Source: DASWJZ01 sp963792885 (GTDB lineage: Bacteria > Pseudomonadota > Alphaproteobacteria > Rhizobiales > Afifellaceae). Taken from it: 64,000 nucleotides of DNA. Where the stretch lies: assembly GCA_963792885.1 (NCBI GenBank), contig CAWBXX010000009.1:1-64000 (forward strand), written 5' to 3'. How positions within the stretch are numbered: the first letter of the stretch is position 1; the number at the start of each line of letters is the position of its first letter. Shown here piece after piece: positions 43,577 through 53,091 of the stretch. The translations under genes were made by a program, and so were the position numbers. The notes below the pieces were generated by a model, which was given only the letters and a program-made list of their open reading frames with translations, had not been told where the DNA came from and did not search any database.

Positions 43577-44611
43577 TCACGCCGCCTTGAGCTCCAGGTC
43601 CCGCTTCCAGGCGCCGGTCGCGGCGAGCCCGTTCATCTTTGCCCGGTGCGTGAAGGCGGCTTGCGCGGCCTTCACGTTCTCCGCCTTGCCACCCCACGCC
43701 GTGAGGGCCGCAGCCTGAAGCGCGCGGCCATAGGAGAAGGTGAGCTTCCACGGAAGGTCGTAGATCGCGTTCATCGCCGACAAATGCGCGGTCGCCTCCT
43801 CGTCCGACTGCCCGCCGGAAAGGAACGCGATGCCTGGAACCGCGGGCGGCACGGTGGCCTTGAGCGCCCTTACCGTCTTCTCGGCGACCTCCTCGACGCT
43901 TGCCTTCGTCCCGGAATGCTGGCCGGGGACGACCATGTTCGGCTTCAACACCATGCCTTCGAGCTTGACGCCGGCAACGAAGAGCTCGTGGAAGACGGTC
44001 TGCAGCGTCCATACGGTCACGTCGTAGCAGCGGTCGATCCCGTGCTTGGCGTCCGGTCCATCCATCAGCACTTCCGGCTCGACGATCGGGACGATCTTCT
44101 GCTCCTGGCAAAGCGCGGCGTAGCGGGCGAGCGCCTGGGCATTGGCGTGGATGCAGTTCCAGCTCGGCCGACCGTCCTCGCCGATGGTGATGACGGCACG
44201 CCATTTCGCGAAACGCGCACCGAGGCCGTAATATTCCTTGAGCCGACCGCGCAGCCCGTCGAGGCCCTCGGTCACTTTCTCGCCGGGAAAGCCGGCAAGG
44301 TCTTGCGCGCCCGCATCGACCTTGATGCCCGGCACCGAGCCTGCTGCCGAGATCAGGTCGACGAGCGGCGTGCCGTTTTTCGCCTTCTGGCGGATCGTCT
44401 CGTCGAAGAGAATGACGCCGGAGATGTTGTTCTTCATCGCGTCGGCGGCGGAGAACATCAGCTCGCGATAGTCGCGACGGTTCTCTTCGGTGTTCTCCAC
44501 GTGAATCGAATCGAAGCGCTTCTTGATCGTGCCGGTGCTCTCGTCGGCCGCGAGGATGCCCTTGCCCTCGGCGACCATCTTGATGGCGATGTCTTCCAGC
44601 CTCTCGCTCAT
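43577..44611 (-). CDS. fda: Fructose-bisphosphate aldolase, class I
   Basis: The 344-residue class I aldolase forms a Schiff base and needs no metal. The N-terminus is GKGILAADESTGTIKKRFDSI, with LMFSAADAMKNNISGVILFDETI near 50. The Schiff-base lysine lies in LEGMVLKPNMVVPG near 222. The phosphate-binding loop is IAFLSGGQSDEEATAHL near 264. The enzyme interconverts fructose 1,6-bisphosphate and triose phosphates. A clear AAGGAGGAC ribosome site precedes the ATG. The GNAT gene upstream overlaps it by four bases, and pgk lies before that, making a glycolytic/gluconeogenic series. Confidence 0.95.
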   Translation of the reverse strand: MSERLEDIAIKMVAEGKGILAADESTGTIKKRFDSIHVENTEENRRDYRELMFSAADAMKNNISGVILFDETIRQKAKNGTPLVDLISAAGSVPGIKVDAGAQDLAGFPGEKVTEGLDGLRGRLKEYYGLGARFAKWRAVITIGEDGRPSWNCIHANAQALARYAALCQEQKIVPIVEPEVLMDGPDAKHGIDRCYDVTVWTLQTVFHELFVAGVKLEGMVLKPNMVVPGQHSGTKASVEEVAEKTVRALKATVPPAVPGIAFLSGGQSDEEATAHLSAMNAIYDLPWKLTFSYGRALQAAALTAWGGKAENVKAAQAAFTHRAKMNGLAATGAWKRDLELKAA

Positions 44612-45138
44612 GGCTGTCCTCCTTCGGATGTCTGGCTTGCTTGTTGTCCTCCGCCTTCCGCGCGGTGGCCGATTCCGGTGCGCGACGGTAGGCGCTTCAT
44701 CATGAAAACGCTGAGCGGTGCATCGGGATAGCTCCCGAAACGCGCGCAGCGACTGTAGCCGGCGCGCTCATAGGTCCGGATCGCCCAAGGCGAGCGTACG
44801 CCTGTCTCCAACCGCACATCGTCATACCCCAGCTCGCCTGCTGCGTCCTCGAGCGCCCGGATGATCTCCTGGCCGAGCCGTCTGCCGCGGGCCGTCTTCA
44901 ACACGAAGACGCTCTTCATTTCGGCGTATCCCTCATGGCGCTGCAGGGCGCCGCAGCCGATGGGAATGCCGCGCTCGCGGGCGACGAAGAAGAGCACGCC
45001 GCGATCGGCGTGCTGACCGGCGGGAATGCCGAAGCGCGCCTCGGGCGGATAGAGCTTGAAGTTCTCCTCGTCGCGCGCGGCAAGCAAGGCGAGGGCGTCA
45101 TCCGAATCCCCTGGCTCCTGTGCAATCGTCAGCGCCAT
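44608..45138 (-). CDS. GNAT-family N-acetyltransferase
   Basis: The 176-residue product has the GNAT core: VLFFVARERGIPIGCGAL near 55, the motif A region AEMKSVFVLKTARGRRLGQEII near 78 (R/Q-xx-G-x-G/A loop), and GYDDVRLETGVRSPWAIRTYERAGY near 110. It should transfer acetyl from acetyl-CoA to an amine; the substrate is unknown. ATG 45138 is chosen because homologous sequence starts there; a longer frame upstream only mirrors the pgk end. It lies between pgk (10 bp) and fda (overlap of four bases), suggesting co-expression with glycolysis, possibly as a protein acetylase. The last 20 residues are not conserved. Confidence 0.82.
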   Translation of the reverse strand: MALTIAQEPGDSDDALALLAARDEENFKLYPPEARFGIPAGQHADRGVLFFVARERGIPIGCGALQRHEGYAEMKSVFVLKTARGRRLGQEIIRALEDAAGELGYDDVRLETGVRSPWAIRTYERAGYSRCARFGSYPDAPLSVFMMKRLPSRTGIGHRAEGGGQQASQTSEGGQP

Positions 45139-45148
45139 CCGAAGCTTC

Positions 45149-46345
45149 CTACTTTGCGCGAAGCGCCTCGACGCCCGGAAGCGCCTTGCCTTCCAGCCAT
45201 TCGAGGAAGGCGCCGCCCGCCGTCGAGACGTAGGTGAAATCGTCGGCGACGCCAGCGTGATTGAGCGCGGCCACCGTATCGCCTCCGCCCGCCACCGAAA
45301 GCAGCTTCCCTTCGCCGGTGCGTTTCGCCGCATGCCTGGCGGCGGCAACCGTGCCGCGGTCGAAGGGCTCTTTCTCGAAGGCGCCGAGCGGGCCGTTCCA
45401 GACCAGGGTCTTCGCCTTGTCGATCCACGCGTTGACCGCTGCGACGGTTTTCTCGCCGACGTCGAGGATCATCTGGTCGGGGGGAACCTTGTCGGCAGCG
45501 ACGGTCGCGCGCGGTGCGTTGGCCTCAAACGCGGTCGCGACGACCACATCGGAGGGAAGCACGATGGCGCAGCCCTTTTCGGCGGCGGAGAGCATGATCT
45601 GCTTTGCCGTCTTCTCCAGGTCCGGCTCGTTCAGCGACTTGCCGATCGCGACGCCTTTCGCGGCGAGGAACGTGTTCGCCATCCCGCCGCCGATCACAAG
45701 CGCGTCGACCTTCTGGATGAGATTGGCGAGGAGCTCGAGCTTCGACGAGATCTTGGCACCGCCGACGATGGCGACGATGGGATGGCTTGGATTGCCGAGC
45801 GCCTTGTCGAGCGCCTCAAGCTCTTCCTGCATCGCGAGCCCGGCATAAGCGGGGAGCTTGTGCGCGAGGCCCTCGGTCGAAGCGTGCGCGCGGTGCGCGG
45901 CGGAGAAGGCGTCGTTCACGTAGACGTCGCCGAGCTTCGCAAGCTCCGCGACAAAGGCCGGATCGTTCTTCTCCTCGCCGGGATGGAAGCGCGTGTTTTC
46001 CAGGACCGCTATGCCGCCGTCCGCAAGATTCTTCACCGCCGCCTCGGCTTCCGGGCCGATGCAGTCGTCGACGAAGCCGACGGGGCGGCCGACGACCTTG
46101 GCGACCGCGGCGGCGACCGGCTTCAGCGACATCTCCGGGATGCGCTTTCCCTTCGGCCGCTCGAAATGCGCAAGAATTGCCACTTTGGCGCCGGCATCGG
46201 ACAGCGCCTTGATCGTCGGTGCGACGCGCTCGATGCGCGTGGCGTCGGTGACCTTGCCGTCCTTCACAGGCACGTTCAGGTCGACGCGGAGGAGCACGCG
46301 CTTGCCCTTGAGATCGCCCGCGTCCTTAAGGGTTCGGAACCGCAT
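45149..46345 (-). CDS. pgk: Phosphoglycerate kinase
   Basis: The 398-residue enzyme transfers phosphate between 1,3-bisphosphoglycerate and ADP. The N-terminus MRFRTLKDAGDLKGKRVLLRVDLNVP is shortened here to its key part RVDLNVPVKDG. LAHFERPKGKR follows near 62, then RFHPGEEKNDPAF near 115, GGAKISSKLELL near 190 and the nucleotide loop LSVAGGGDTVAAL near 355. I chose ATG 46345; the open frame extends 14 codons further but without family similarity. It heads the pgk-GNAT-fda series and is separated from gap by two plus-strand genes. Confidence 0.95.
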   Translation of the reverse strand: MRFRTLKDAGDLKGKRVLLRVDLNVPVKDGKVTDATRIERVAPTIKALSDAGAKVAILAHFERPKGKRIPEMSLKPVAAAVAKVVGRPVGFVDDCIGPEAEAAVKNLADGGIAVLENTRFHPGEEKNDPAFVAELAKLGDVYVNDAFSAAHRAHASTEGLAHKLPAYAGLAMQEELEALDKALGNPSHPIVAIVGGAKISSKLELLANLIQKVDALVIGGGMANTFLAAKGVAIGKSLNEPDLEKTAKQIMLSAAEKGCAIVLPSDVVVATAFEANAPRATVAADKVPPDQMILDVGEKTVAAVNAWIDKAKTLVWNGPLGAFEKEPFDRGTVAAARHAAKRTGEGKLLSVAGGGDTVAALNHAGVADDFTYVSTAGGAFLEWLEGKALPGVEALRAK

Positions 46346-46449
46346 TCTCTGACCGTCGCCTTGGATTGAACGGCAGCCTCTTATCATCCGATGCCGCCGG
46401 TTGACAGGGGGAGCCGGCTTGCCGATTGAGGTAGGAAAGGACGCCTGAC

Positions 46450-46968
46450 TTGACCCCCTCCGGCCAGCCGCTCACTCGCCTCGACAAGGCCATCCGCCGC
46501 TTGAAGGCGCAGCGCACCTGCCTCGACTGGGCGGTCGCCGAAATCGCAGGCGTTCCGGGCATCGTCCTGGAGCTCGGGCTCGGCAACGGCCGCAGCTTCG
46601 ATCATCTTCGCGCCCGCCTGCCGGGGCGCGACATTTATGTCTTCGAACGCAATCCGCAGGCGCATCCCGCCTCGACGCCGGCGGCAGATCGGCTGATCGT
46701 CGGTAATCTTGAAGACACGCTGCCGGCTGCGCGCGAGCGCTTCGACGGCAAAGCGGCGTTCGTGCATTCCGACATCGGCACCGGCGACGACGAGCGCAAC
46801 CGCCGCTTCGCTGCCTGGCTCGGCCCGCACATCCTGCCGCTTCTCGCACCGGGCGCGATCGTGGCGAGCGACCAGGCGCTTCCCGCGCTCGACCACCTCA
46901 GAATCGCGCCGCCGGAGGGCGTCGGCGAAGACCGCTACTACCTTTACCGGGTGCGCCGTTCAGGCTGA
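46450..46968 (+). CDS. Class I SAM-dependent methyltransferase-like protein
   Basis: The 172-residue product has a Rossmann-like fold with VLELGLGNGRSFDHLR near 40, the SAM-binding glycine motif, and YVFERNPQAHPAS near 65, where the acid after strand 2 is present. LADIGTGD-like HSDIGTGDDERNRRF near 100 follows. It resembles a small methyltransferase family common in Hyphomicrobiales (SAM_MT_1N1 type). The start is TTG 46450; no ATG fits. A purine-rich GGTAGGAAAGGA lies 10 bp upstream. It is divergent from pgk with 104 bp between. Substrate unknown. Confidence 0.72.
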   Translation: MTPSGQPLTRLDKAIRRLKAQRTCLDWAVAEIAGVPGIVLELGLGNGRSFDHLRARLPGRDIYVFERNPQAHPASTPAADRLIVGNLEDTLPAARERFDGKAAFVHSDIGTGDDERNRRFAAWLGPHILPLLAPGAIVASDQALPALDHLRIAPPEGVGEDRYYLYRVRRSG

Positions 46969-47054
46969 ACGCGCTTGCTGGCGACGACGCAAAGAACGAT
47001 CATCGCCGGAGCGGTCGGCAAGTGCCGCAGATAATCTTCCGGGAGGGTATCACG

Positions 47055-47603
47055 ATGAGAATGCTTCAGCTTTGCACCGCGCTTGCGGCGGTGATCGTCG
47101 CGGCCCCGGCTTGGGCATTCGAGATTTCCAGCCCTGCCGTCGGCAGCGACGGCACGATCCCCGACAAGTACACCGCCAATTCGTTCGGCTGCAGCGGCGA
47201 GAACGTTTCGCTGCCGCTCGAGTGGAAAGATGTGCCGGCGGGCGCCGCCAGCCTGGCGCTGACGATCTATGACCCCGACGCGCCGACCGGCAGCGGCTTC
47301 TGGCACTGGGAGGTGGCGAACCTCCCGCCGACCACGACGAGCCTGGCGGAAAATGCCGGAGCAGCAGGGAATGCGAACCTTCCCGCCGGCGCCGTGCAGT
47401 CGCGGAACGACGCCGGCACCTCCGCCTATTTCGGCCCCTGTCCGCCAGAGGGCGACGCGCCGCACCACTACGTCATCACGATCTTCGCGGTGAAGGCGGA
47501 CAAGCTCGCGGTCGACGAGAATGCGTCCGGGGCGGTTGTCGGCTTCAACCTGCACTTCAACACACTCGACAAGGCGAGCGTCACCTACACCTACGGGCGC
47601 TAG
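47055..47603 (+). CDS. YbhB/YbcL-type PEBP-like secreted protein
   Basis: The 182-residue product has a signal peptide (MRMLQLCTALAAVIVAAPAWA). The phosphatidylethanolamine-binding fold has IPDKYTANSFGCSGENVSLPL near 38, the anion-site TIYDPDAPTGSGFWHWEVANLP near 72, and YFGPCPPEGDAPHHYVITIFAV near 123. These are the conserved residues of the ligand pocket. ATG 47055 is chosen to begin the signal peptide. Family members are called Raf kinase inhibitor-like by fold only; the bacterial role is unknown. The gene lies between two glycolytic blocks and is convergent with gap. Confidence 0.86.
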   Translation: MRMLQLCTALAAVIVAAPAWAFEISSPAVGSDGTIPDKYTANSFGCSGENVSLPLEWKDVPAGAASLALTIYDPDAPTGSGFWHWEVANLPPTTTSLAENAGAAGNANLPAGAVQSRNDAGTSAYFGPCPPEGDAPHHYVITIFAVKADKLAVDENASGAVVGFNLHFNTLDKASVTYTYGR

Positions 47604-47664
47604 GTAGGCGGGCTCGCGCCCGCGAATCCGCAGGCGCGAGCTGTCTTGAATCGCGACGGAACGA

Positions 47665-47687
47665 ATTGCCGGGCCGAGCCCGGCAAT
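47665..47687. terminator. Hairpin between convergent ybhB-like and gap genes
   Basis: Ten-base arms ATTGCCGGGC (47665-47674) and GCCCGGCAAT (47678-47687) are perfect complements around a three-base loop. It lies 60 bp after one stop and 25 bp from the other. No long T run follows on either strand, so it is a candidate two-way terminator or a common intergenic palindrome. Confidence 0.45.
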
Positions 47688-47712
47688 GATGACAATGGCT
47701 TGGGGCGGCTTT

Positions 47713-48723
47713 CTAACCCAGCTTGCCCATTGCGACGGCCGTGTCGGCCATACGGTTGGAGAAGCCCCACTCGTTGTCGTACCAGGAGACGACGCGGACG
47801 AACGTGCCGTCGATCACCTTGGTCTGGTCGAGAGGCACGGTAGAAGAGGCCGGATCGCCGTTCAGGTCGGAGGAGACGAGTTTCTCCTTCGTCACTTCGA
47901 GGATCCCCTTCAGCCGGTTCGACTTGGTCGCCGCGATGATGGCGTCGTTGACTTCTTCGGCAGTCGTCTTGCGCTTGGCGACGAACTTGAAGTCGACCAG
48001 CGAGACGTTCGGCGTCGGCACGCGCATGGACGCGCCGTCGAGCTTGCCGTTGAGCTCGGGGATGACCAAGCCGACGGCCTTTGCTGCGCCGGTCGTCGTG
48101 GGGATGATGTTGAGAGCCGCGGCACGGGCGCGGTAGAGGTCCTTGTGCAGCGTGTCGAGCGTCGGCTGGTCGCCAGTGTAGGAGTGGATCGTGGTCATGA
48201 AGCCGTGCTCGACGCCGATGGCGTTGTGGAGCACGTGGACAACCGGGGCCAGGCAGTTGGTCGTGCAGGACGCGTTGGAGACGATGACGTGCTCCTTGGA
48301 GAGCTTGTCGTCGTTGACGCCGTAGACGACCGTCAGATCGGCATTTTCGCCCGGCGCCGAGATCAGCACGCGCTTGGCGCCGGCCTTCAGATGCGCAGAC
48401 GCCTTCTCCTTCGACGTGAAGATGCCCGTGCATTCGAGCGCGATGTCGACGCCGAGCTCCTTATGAGGCAGCTTCGAGGGGTCGCGCTCGGCCGTCACCT
48501 TCATCGGCCCGAGGCCGGCGTCGATGGTGTCGCCGTCGACCTTCACCTCGTGCGGGAACTTGCCGTGAACGGAGTCGCGGCGGAGCAGATGAGCGTTGGT
48601 CTCCACCGGGCCGAGGTCGTTGATGGCGACGACTTCGATGTCCTTGCGACCCGATTCGACGATCGCTCTCAGCACGAGGCGGCCGATCCGGCCAAATCCG
48701 TTGATGGCAACTCGCGTGGTCAT
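47713..48723 (-). CDS. gap: Glyceraldehyde-3-phosphate dehydrogenase
   Basis: The 336-residue enzyme opens MTTRVAINGFGRIGRLVLRAI, the NAD-binding motif. The catalytic cysteine is in SNASCTTNCLAPV near 155. TIHSYTGDQPTLDT near 182, VSLVDFKFVAKRK near 235 and the C-terminal SWYDNEWGFSNRMADT are also standard. Residue 36 region INDLGPVETNAHLL suggests NAD preference by the Asp after strand 2. It follows tkt by 20 bp in the same direction, forming a tkt-gap pair typical of alphaproteobacterial carbon operons. Full length. Confidence 0.95.
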   Translation of the reverse strand: MTTRVAINGFGRIGRLVLRAIVESGRKDIEVVAINDLGPVETNAHLLRRDSVHGKFPHEVKVDGDTIDAGLGPMKVTAERDPSKLPHKELGVDIALECTGIFTSKEKASAHLKAGAKRVLISAPGENADLTVVYGVNDDKLSKEHVIVSNASCTTNCLAPVVHVLHNAIGVEHGFMTTIHSYTGDQPTLDTLHKDLYRARAAALNIIPTTTGAAKAVGLVIPELNGKLDGASMRVPTPNVSLVDFKFVAKRKTTAEEVNDAIIAATKSNRLKGILEVTKEKLVSSDLNGDPASSTVPLDQTKVIDGTFVRVVSWYDNEWGFSNRMADTAVAMGKLG

Positions 48724-48743
48724 GTCTTCGTCTCCGGTCGGTG

Positions 48744-50734
48744 TCAGGCGTTGTGCCGCTTGACGACTGCGTCAGCGACCGCCTCGGCGGTAATGCCGAA
48801 ATTCTTGTAGACGTCCTTGTAGGGCGCGCTGGCGCCGAAACTGTGCATGCCGACGAAGAGACCGTCGGGGCCGATCACGGCATCCCAACCGAAGCGGACC
48901 GCCGCTTCCACGGCCAGCTTCACCGGCGCATCGCCGATTACTGTGGCGCGGTAGTCCTCCGGCTGCGCAAGGAACAACTCCAGCGACGGAACGGAGACGA
49001 CGCGGGCTGCGATGCCTTTGTCCCGCAGGAGCTTCTGCGCGTTGATCGCAAGTTCCACCTCCGAGCCCGAGGCGAAGATCGACGCAAGTGCCGTTCCGGA
49101 CGCCGGCGATACCTCATAGGCGCCCTTAGCGCAGAGATTGGCCTTCTCAGCTGTGGTTCGCGCCGGCGCGAGGTTCTGACGGGTCAAAGCCAGCACCGTC
49201 GGTCCGTCGAGCCGCTCCAGCGCAAGCTGCCAGCACTCGGCCGTCTCCATTGCATCGGCCGGGCGGAAGACGCGCATGTTCGGCATGCAGCGGAGCGCCG
49301 CCAGATGCTCGACCGGCTGGTGCGTCGGCCCGTCCTCGCCGAGCCCGATCGAGTTGTGCGTCATCACGTAGACGACGGGAATCGATGCCAGCGCCGCGAT
49401 GCGCATGGCAGGGCGCGCATAGTCGGTAAAGACGAAGAAGGTGCCGCCCGCCGGCTGCAGGCCGCGGTGCATGGCGATGCCGTTCATCGCTGCGGCCATG
49501 CCGTGCTCGCGGATGCCGTAGTGGATGTAGCGGCCGGAATAATCGCCGGGCTTGATGTTGGTGAGGTTCTTGGTCTGTGTGTTGTTCGAGGGCGTCAGAT
49601 CGGCGGAGCCGAGGATCAGCTCCGGCATCGCGACGGTGATCGATTCCAGCACCATCTCGCTCGATTTGCGCGTCGCAAGCGTGGGCTTGTCGGCTGCGAT
49701 CTTCTGCTTGAGCGCGGCGAAGGCCTCCGCCAACGCCGCGGGGCGCTTGCGGGCGAGGCGCCGTTCGAACTCGCCACGCTGCGTCGCGTCCTTCGCCGAC
49801 ATCCGCTTCTGCCACGCGGCGCGCGCCGGGGCGCCGCGTTTTCCAACGTCACGCCAGGCCGCGAGGATTTCGTCCGGCACGATGAACGGCCCGTACTCCC
49901 AGCCGAGCGCCTTCTTCGCCCCGGCGAGCTCCTCGGCGCCGAGCGGCTCGCCATGCGCCTTGGAGGTGCCCGCCTTCTTCGGCGCGCCGTAGCCGATGAC
50001 CGTCTTGCAGGCGATCAGACTCTGGGCGATCCGATTTCAGCGCGGCGTCAATGGCCTCCGAAACGGCTTCGTGGTTCAGCCCTTCGATCTGCACGGCGTT
50101 CCAGCCCGCCGCCTTGAAGCGCGCGACCTGATCGACTGAATCTGCGAGCGTAAGCGGGCCGTCAATCGAGATGCCGTTGTCGTCGTAGAGGAAGATCAGC
50201 TTGTTGAGCCTCAGGTGTCCGGCAAGCGCGATCGCCTCGTGGCTGACGCCCTCCATCAGGTCGCCGTCGGAGCAGAGCGCGAAAGTCCTGTGGTCGACGA
50301 TGTCCTCGCCGAACTCCGCCGCGAGCATTCTTTCGGCGAGCGCCATGCCGACGGACGTGGCGACGCCCTGGCCGAGCGGCCCGGTGGTTGTCTCCACGCC
50401 AATCGTGTCGAAGCTCTCCGGATGCCCCGGCGTCTTGGAATGCAGCTGCCGAAAATGCTTCAGCTCGTCGAGCGTCATCTCCGGGTAGCCGGTGAGATAA
50501 AGCAGCGAATAAAGCAACATCGATCCGTGCCCCGCGGAGAGCACGAAGCGGTCGCGATCGGGCCAGTAGGGGTCGGCCGGATCGAACTTCAGGTAGCGCG
50601 TGAAGAGCACGGTGGCGACGTCGGCCATACCCATCGGCATGCCGGGGTGACCGGATTTCGCCTGCTCCACGCGCATCCATCGCGAGCGCGCGGATCGCGT
50701 TGGCCATCACTTTCGGATCGACAGCATCCGTCAT
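48744..50734 (-). pseudogene. tkt: Transketolase, interrupted by two single-base frameshifts
   Basis: Three in-register pieces make a complete transketolase. The first, VMANAIRALAMDA, starts at 50734. The second, EQAKSGHPGMPMGMADVATVLF to AALKSDR (about 50670-50030), holds the thiamin-diphosphate motif GDLMEGVSHEAIALAGHL with FLYDDNGISIDG. The third, from TVIGYGAPKKAGTS to the stop (48744), holds GYSGRYIHYGIREHGM and the C-terminal domain. Removing one base near 50671 and one near 50025 restores a protein of about 662 residues, normal for the family. The second site is in a short G run. Tkt is central to the pentose phosphate pathway, so sequencing error is likely. It precedes gap by 20 bp. 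Confidence 0.88.
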
Positions 50735-50980
50735 CGGGTCTTCCGCCGTGGCGAGGCGCTCCACGGCGCGCCGCAAAGCCGCCTATCCGTCAAACGCTCG
50801 GGATTGCGGCGGCACTGATATCAGCTTGCCCTTCCGAGTCAATTGCAGGGCGTGCGCACTAATCCGTCCGGTAGCTCTTCCGGCACTTGGTCGGCGGCGG
50901 GCAATGACCTGTCCCTAAGCCGTGCCCTGACCTGCATCCAGATGTGCTGCGCCTCAAGCCGTCCGGCGCATGCAAGCGGA

Positions 50981-51427
50981 TCAGGAGATCGCGCCGAGGT
51001 CGGCTCGAAGACGGCTGGGTGCAGCGCTCGGGAGATCACGTTCGAGCGCGGCGTGGGCATCGATCCAGAGCGGAACGGCGCCGGCAAGAACCTTTCGTCC
51101 CTTCTTCGTCAGCGCCAGCACGCGGCTTCGCCTGTCGTCCGGATCGGCGGCGACGGTGATGAGGCCGCGACGCTCGAGCGGCTTCAGGTTGGCCGTCACC
51201 GTCGTGCGATCCATGGCGAGAAGCGCCGCGACGTCGCCGATCTTGGGCGGCGCCGGGCGATTGAGCGACATCATCAGCGAGAACTGGCCGTGGGTCAGGC
51301 CGGCGGGCTTGAGCGCCTCGTCGAACCGCCGGGCAAGCTGCCTCGCCGCCCGCTGCACCTGCAGACAGAGGCAGGTGTCGCGCACACGGTGCGTGGTCGC
51401 GTAGGAAAGCGTTGCGCGTTTTGCCAT
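50981..51427 (-). CDS. MarR-family transcriptional regulator
   Basis: This is a 148-residue winged-helix regulator. The DNA-binding part is PKIGDVAALLAMDRTTVTANLKPLERRGLI near 62-92, and the wing is DPDDRRSRVLALTKKGR near 97. The N-terminal dimer helix contains RDTCLCLQVQRAARQL near 16, with two cysteines two residues apart that could sense oxidants, as in OhrR-like proteins. It is divergent from the VOC-protein gene with a 58-bp gap, so that gene is a likely target. The gap contains TATAATGTGGATATCAACG, too short for me to define an operator. Confidence 0.83.
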   Translation of the reverse strand: MAKRATLSYATTHRVRDTCLCLQVQRAARQLARRFDEALKPAGLTHGQFSLMMSLNRPAPPKIGDVAALLAMDRTTVTANLKPLERRGLITVAADPDDRRSRVLALTKKGRKVLAGAVPLWIDAHAALERDLPSAAPSRLRADLGAIS

Positions 51428-51485
51428 CGCGCTATAATGTGGATATCAACGTATTTGTCTACAAGGTTCTGGGAGGTCCGCGCCG

Positions 51486-51965
51486 GTGTCCAAGATCGTT
51501 CCCAATCTCTGGTATGCCGAAAAAGCCGACGAAGCGGCGCGTTTCTACGCGTCGCTTATTCCGAATTCGCGCGTCGACAGCGTGACCACGCTACCTGCCG
51601 ACACGCCGAGCGGACCGGAGGGCGCGGTCAAGATCGTGGAGTTCACGCTTGCCGGGCAGAAGTTCATGGCGTTCAGCGCCGGCCCGCTCGATTCCTTCAA
51701 TCATTCCATCTCCTTCGTCGTGAACTGCGACGATCAGGCGGAGGTCGACCGCCTCTGGGACGCCCTCTCGAGCGGCGGGACCGTCGAGCAATGCGGGTGG
51801 CTCAGAGACCGCTACGGCGTTTCCTGGCAGATCGTCCCGAGGGAGTTCGGCGCGATGATGAAGGACAAGGACAAGGCGAAGGTACGCCGCGTCGCTGCGG
51901 CGATGCTGAAGATGGTGAAGTTCGACATCGCCGAGCTCAGAAGAGCCTTTGAGGGAACGGACTAG
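51486..51965 (+). CDS. VOC-fold PhnB-like protein
   Basis: The 159-residue product has the PhnB/3-dmu-9_3-mt signature of the vicinal oxygen chelate fold. NLWYAEKADEAARFYASLIPNS comes at the start, then IVEFTLAGQKFMAFSAGP near 55, NHSISFVVNCDDQAEVDRLWDAL near 76, and CGWLRDRYGVSWQIVP near 104. These proteins are often annotated as demethylubiquinone methyltransferases, which is not supported. It starts at GTG 51486, just after a GGGAGG ribosome site. It is divergent from the MarR gene and 45 bp before the BNR-repeat gene. Confidence 0.82.
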   Translation: MSKIVPNLWYAEKADEAARFYASLIPNSRVDSVTTLPADTPSGPEGAVKIVEFTLAGQKFMAFSAGPLDSFNHSISFVVNCDDQAEVDRLWDALSSGGTVEQCGWLRDRYGVSWQIVPREFGAMMKDKDKAKVRRVAAAMLKMVKFDIAELRRAFEGTD

Positions 51966-52010
51966 GAAAACGCGCCTGGGTGCGGCGGGAACTGCTCTTG
52001 GGAGGAAGCA

Positions 52011-53091
52011 ATGGCGAAGGTCTTGATCCTGCTCGGAACGACGAAGGGCGCGTTCATCGCCGAGAGCGATGCGAAGCGGAAGGCGTGGTCGCTTCGCGGG
52101 CCCTTCTGCGACGGCTGGCCTTTGAACCACGTGTTCGCCGACCCGAAGAGCGGCGCGATCTACGCCGGCGGGGGCAACGGCTGGGTCGGCCACGACGTGT
52201 GGAAGTCGACCGATCTCGGCGCGACCTGGACGAAATCCGGTGAAGGCCTCGCTTACGAAGAAAAAGAGGGCGTGGAGCAGGTCCAGGCGGTGTGGAGCTT
52301 CGGCGCGCGGAACGGCAGTCTCTATGCCGGCGTCAAGCCTGCCGGCCTTTTCAGGAGCGACGACGGCGGCAAGTCGTGGCAGCACGTGGCTGGCCTGCAG
52401 AAACACCCGACGCGTCCGGAGTGGCACGGCGGCGGGGCGGGGCTCATCCTCCACTCGATGGCGTTTCATCCCGATGACGAAGATCAGATGTGGGTTGGGA
52501 TGTCGGCGGTCGGCGTCTTCCACACCAGCCGACGGTGGCGAGACATGGCAGCCGCGGAACAGCGGCACGCGCGCCGATTTCATGCCCGAAGACCAGCGCT
52601 ATCCCGAATTCGGGCAGTGCGTGCATCATCTTACGCGCTCGCCCGGCTCGCCGCGCCTCTATCAGCAGAACCATTGCGGCATGTACCGAAGCGATGACGG
52701 CGGCGTAACGTGGCAGAGCATCGAAGCCGGTCTACCGTCTTCGTTCGGCTTCCCCGCGGCGCCGCATCCGCGCGACCCGGAGACGCTTTATCTCCTGCCG
52801 CTCGTGAGCGACCAGAAGCGCGTCCCGCCTGACGGCAAAGCCGCCGTCTGGCGTACCCGCGACGGCGGTGGCACCTGGGAGGCTCTGCGCAAGGGCTTGC
52901 CGCAGGAGAATGCCTACTTCTCGGTGCTGCGCCAGGCCATGGCGACGGATCGGCTCGACCCGGCCGGCGTCTATTTCGGCACCAGCACCGGCTCGATCTT
53001 CGCCAGCGCCGACGAAGGCGACTCGTGGAGCGAGGTTGCGGAGCACCTGCCGACGGTCCTTTCCGTGGAGACGCTCGTCCTCGACGCTTAG
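52011..53091 (+). pseudogene. BNR/VPS10-repeat beta-propeller protein with a frameshift
   Basis: The protein is a beta-propeller with repeated Asp-box units (SxDxGxxW): KSTDLGATWTKS, RSDDGGKSWQHV, ADGGETWQPRNS, RSDDGGVTWQSI, RTRDGGGTWEAL and SADEGDSWSEV. The first part runs from MAKVLILLGTTKGAF at ATG 52011 to VGVFHTS near 52528. The rest reads in the next frame from DGGETW at 52531 to the stop at 53089-53091. Removing one C at about 52530 gives a continuous product of about 359 residues. There is no signal peptide. Such proteins are often labelled sialidase-like, without catalytic residues. It follows the VOC gene on the same strand. Confidence 0.8.

Noticed and set aside
51486..51965. Demethylubiquinone methyltransferase
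   Set aside because: The fold is VOC; there is no SAM-binding motif. The name is a historical mislabel.
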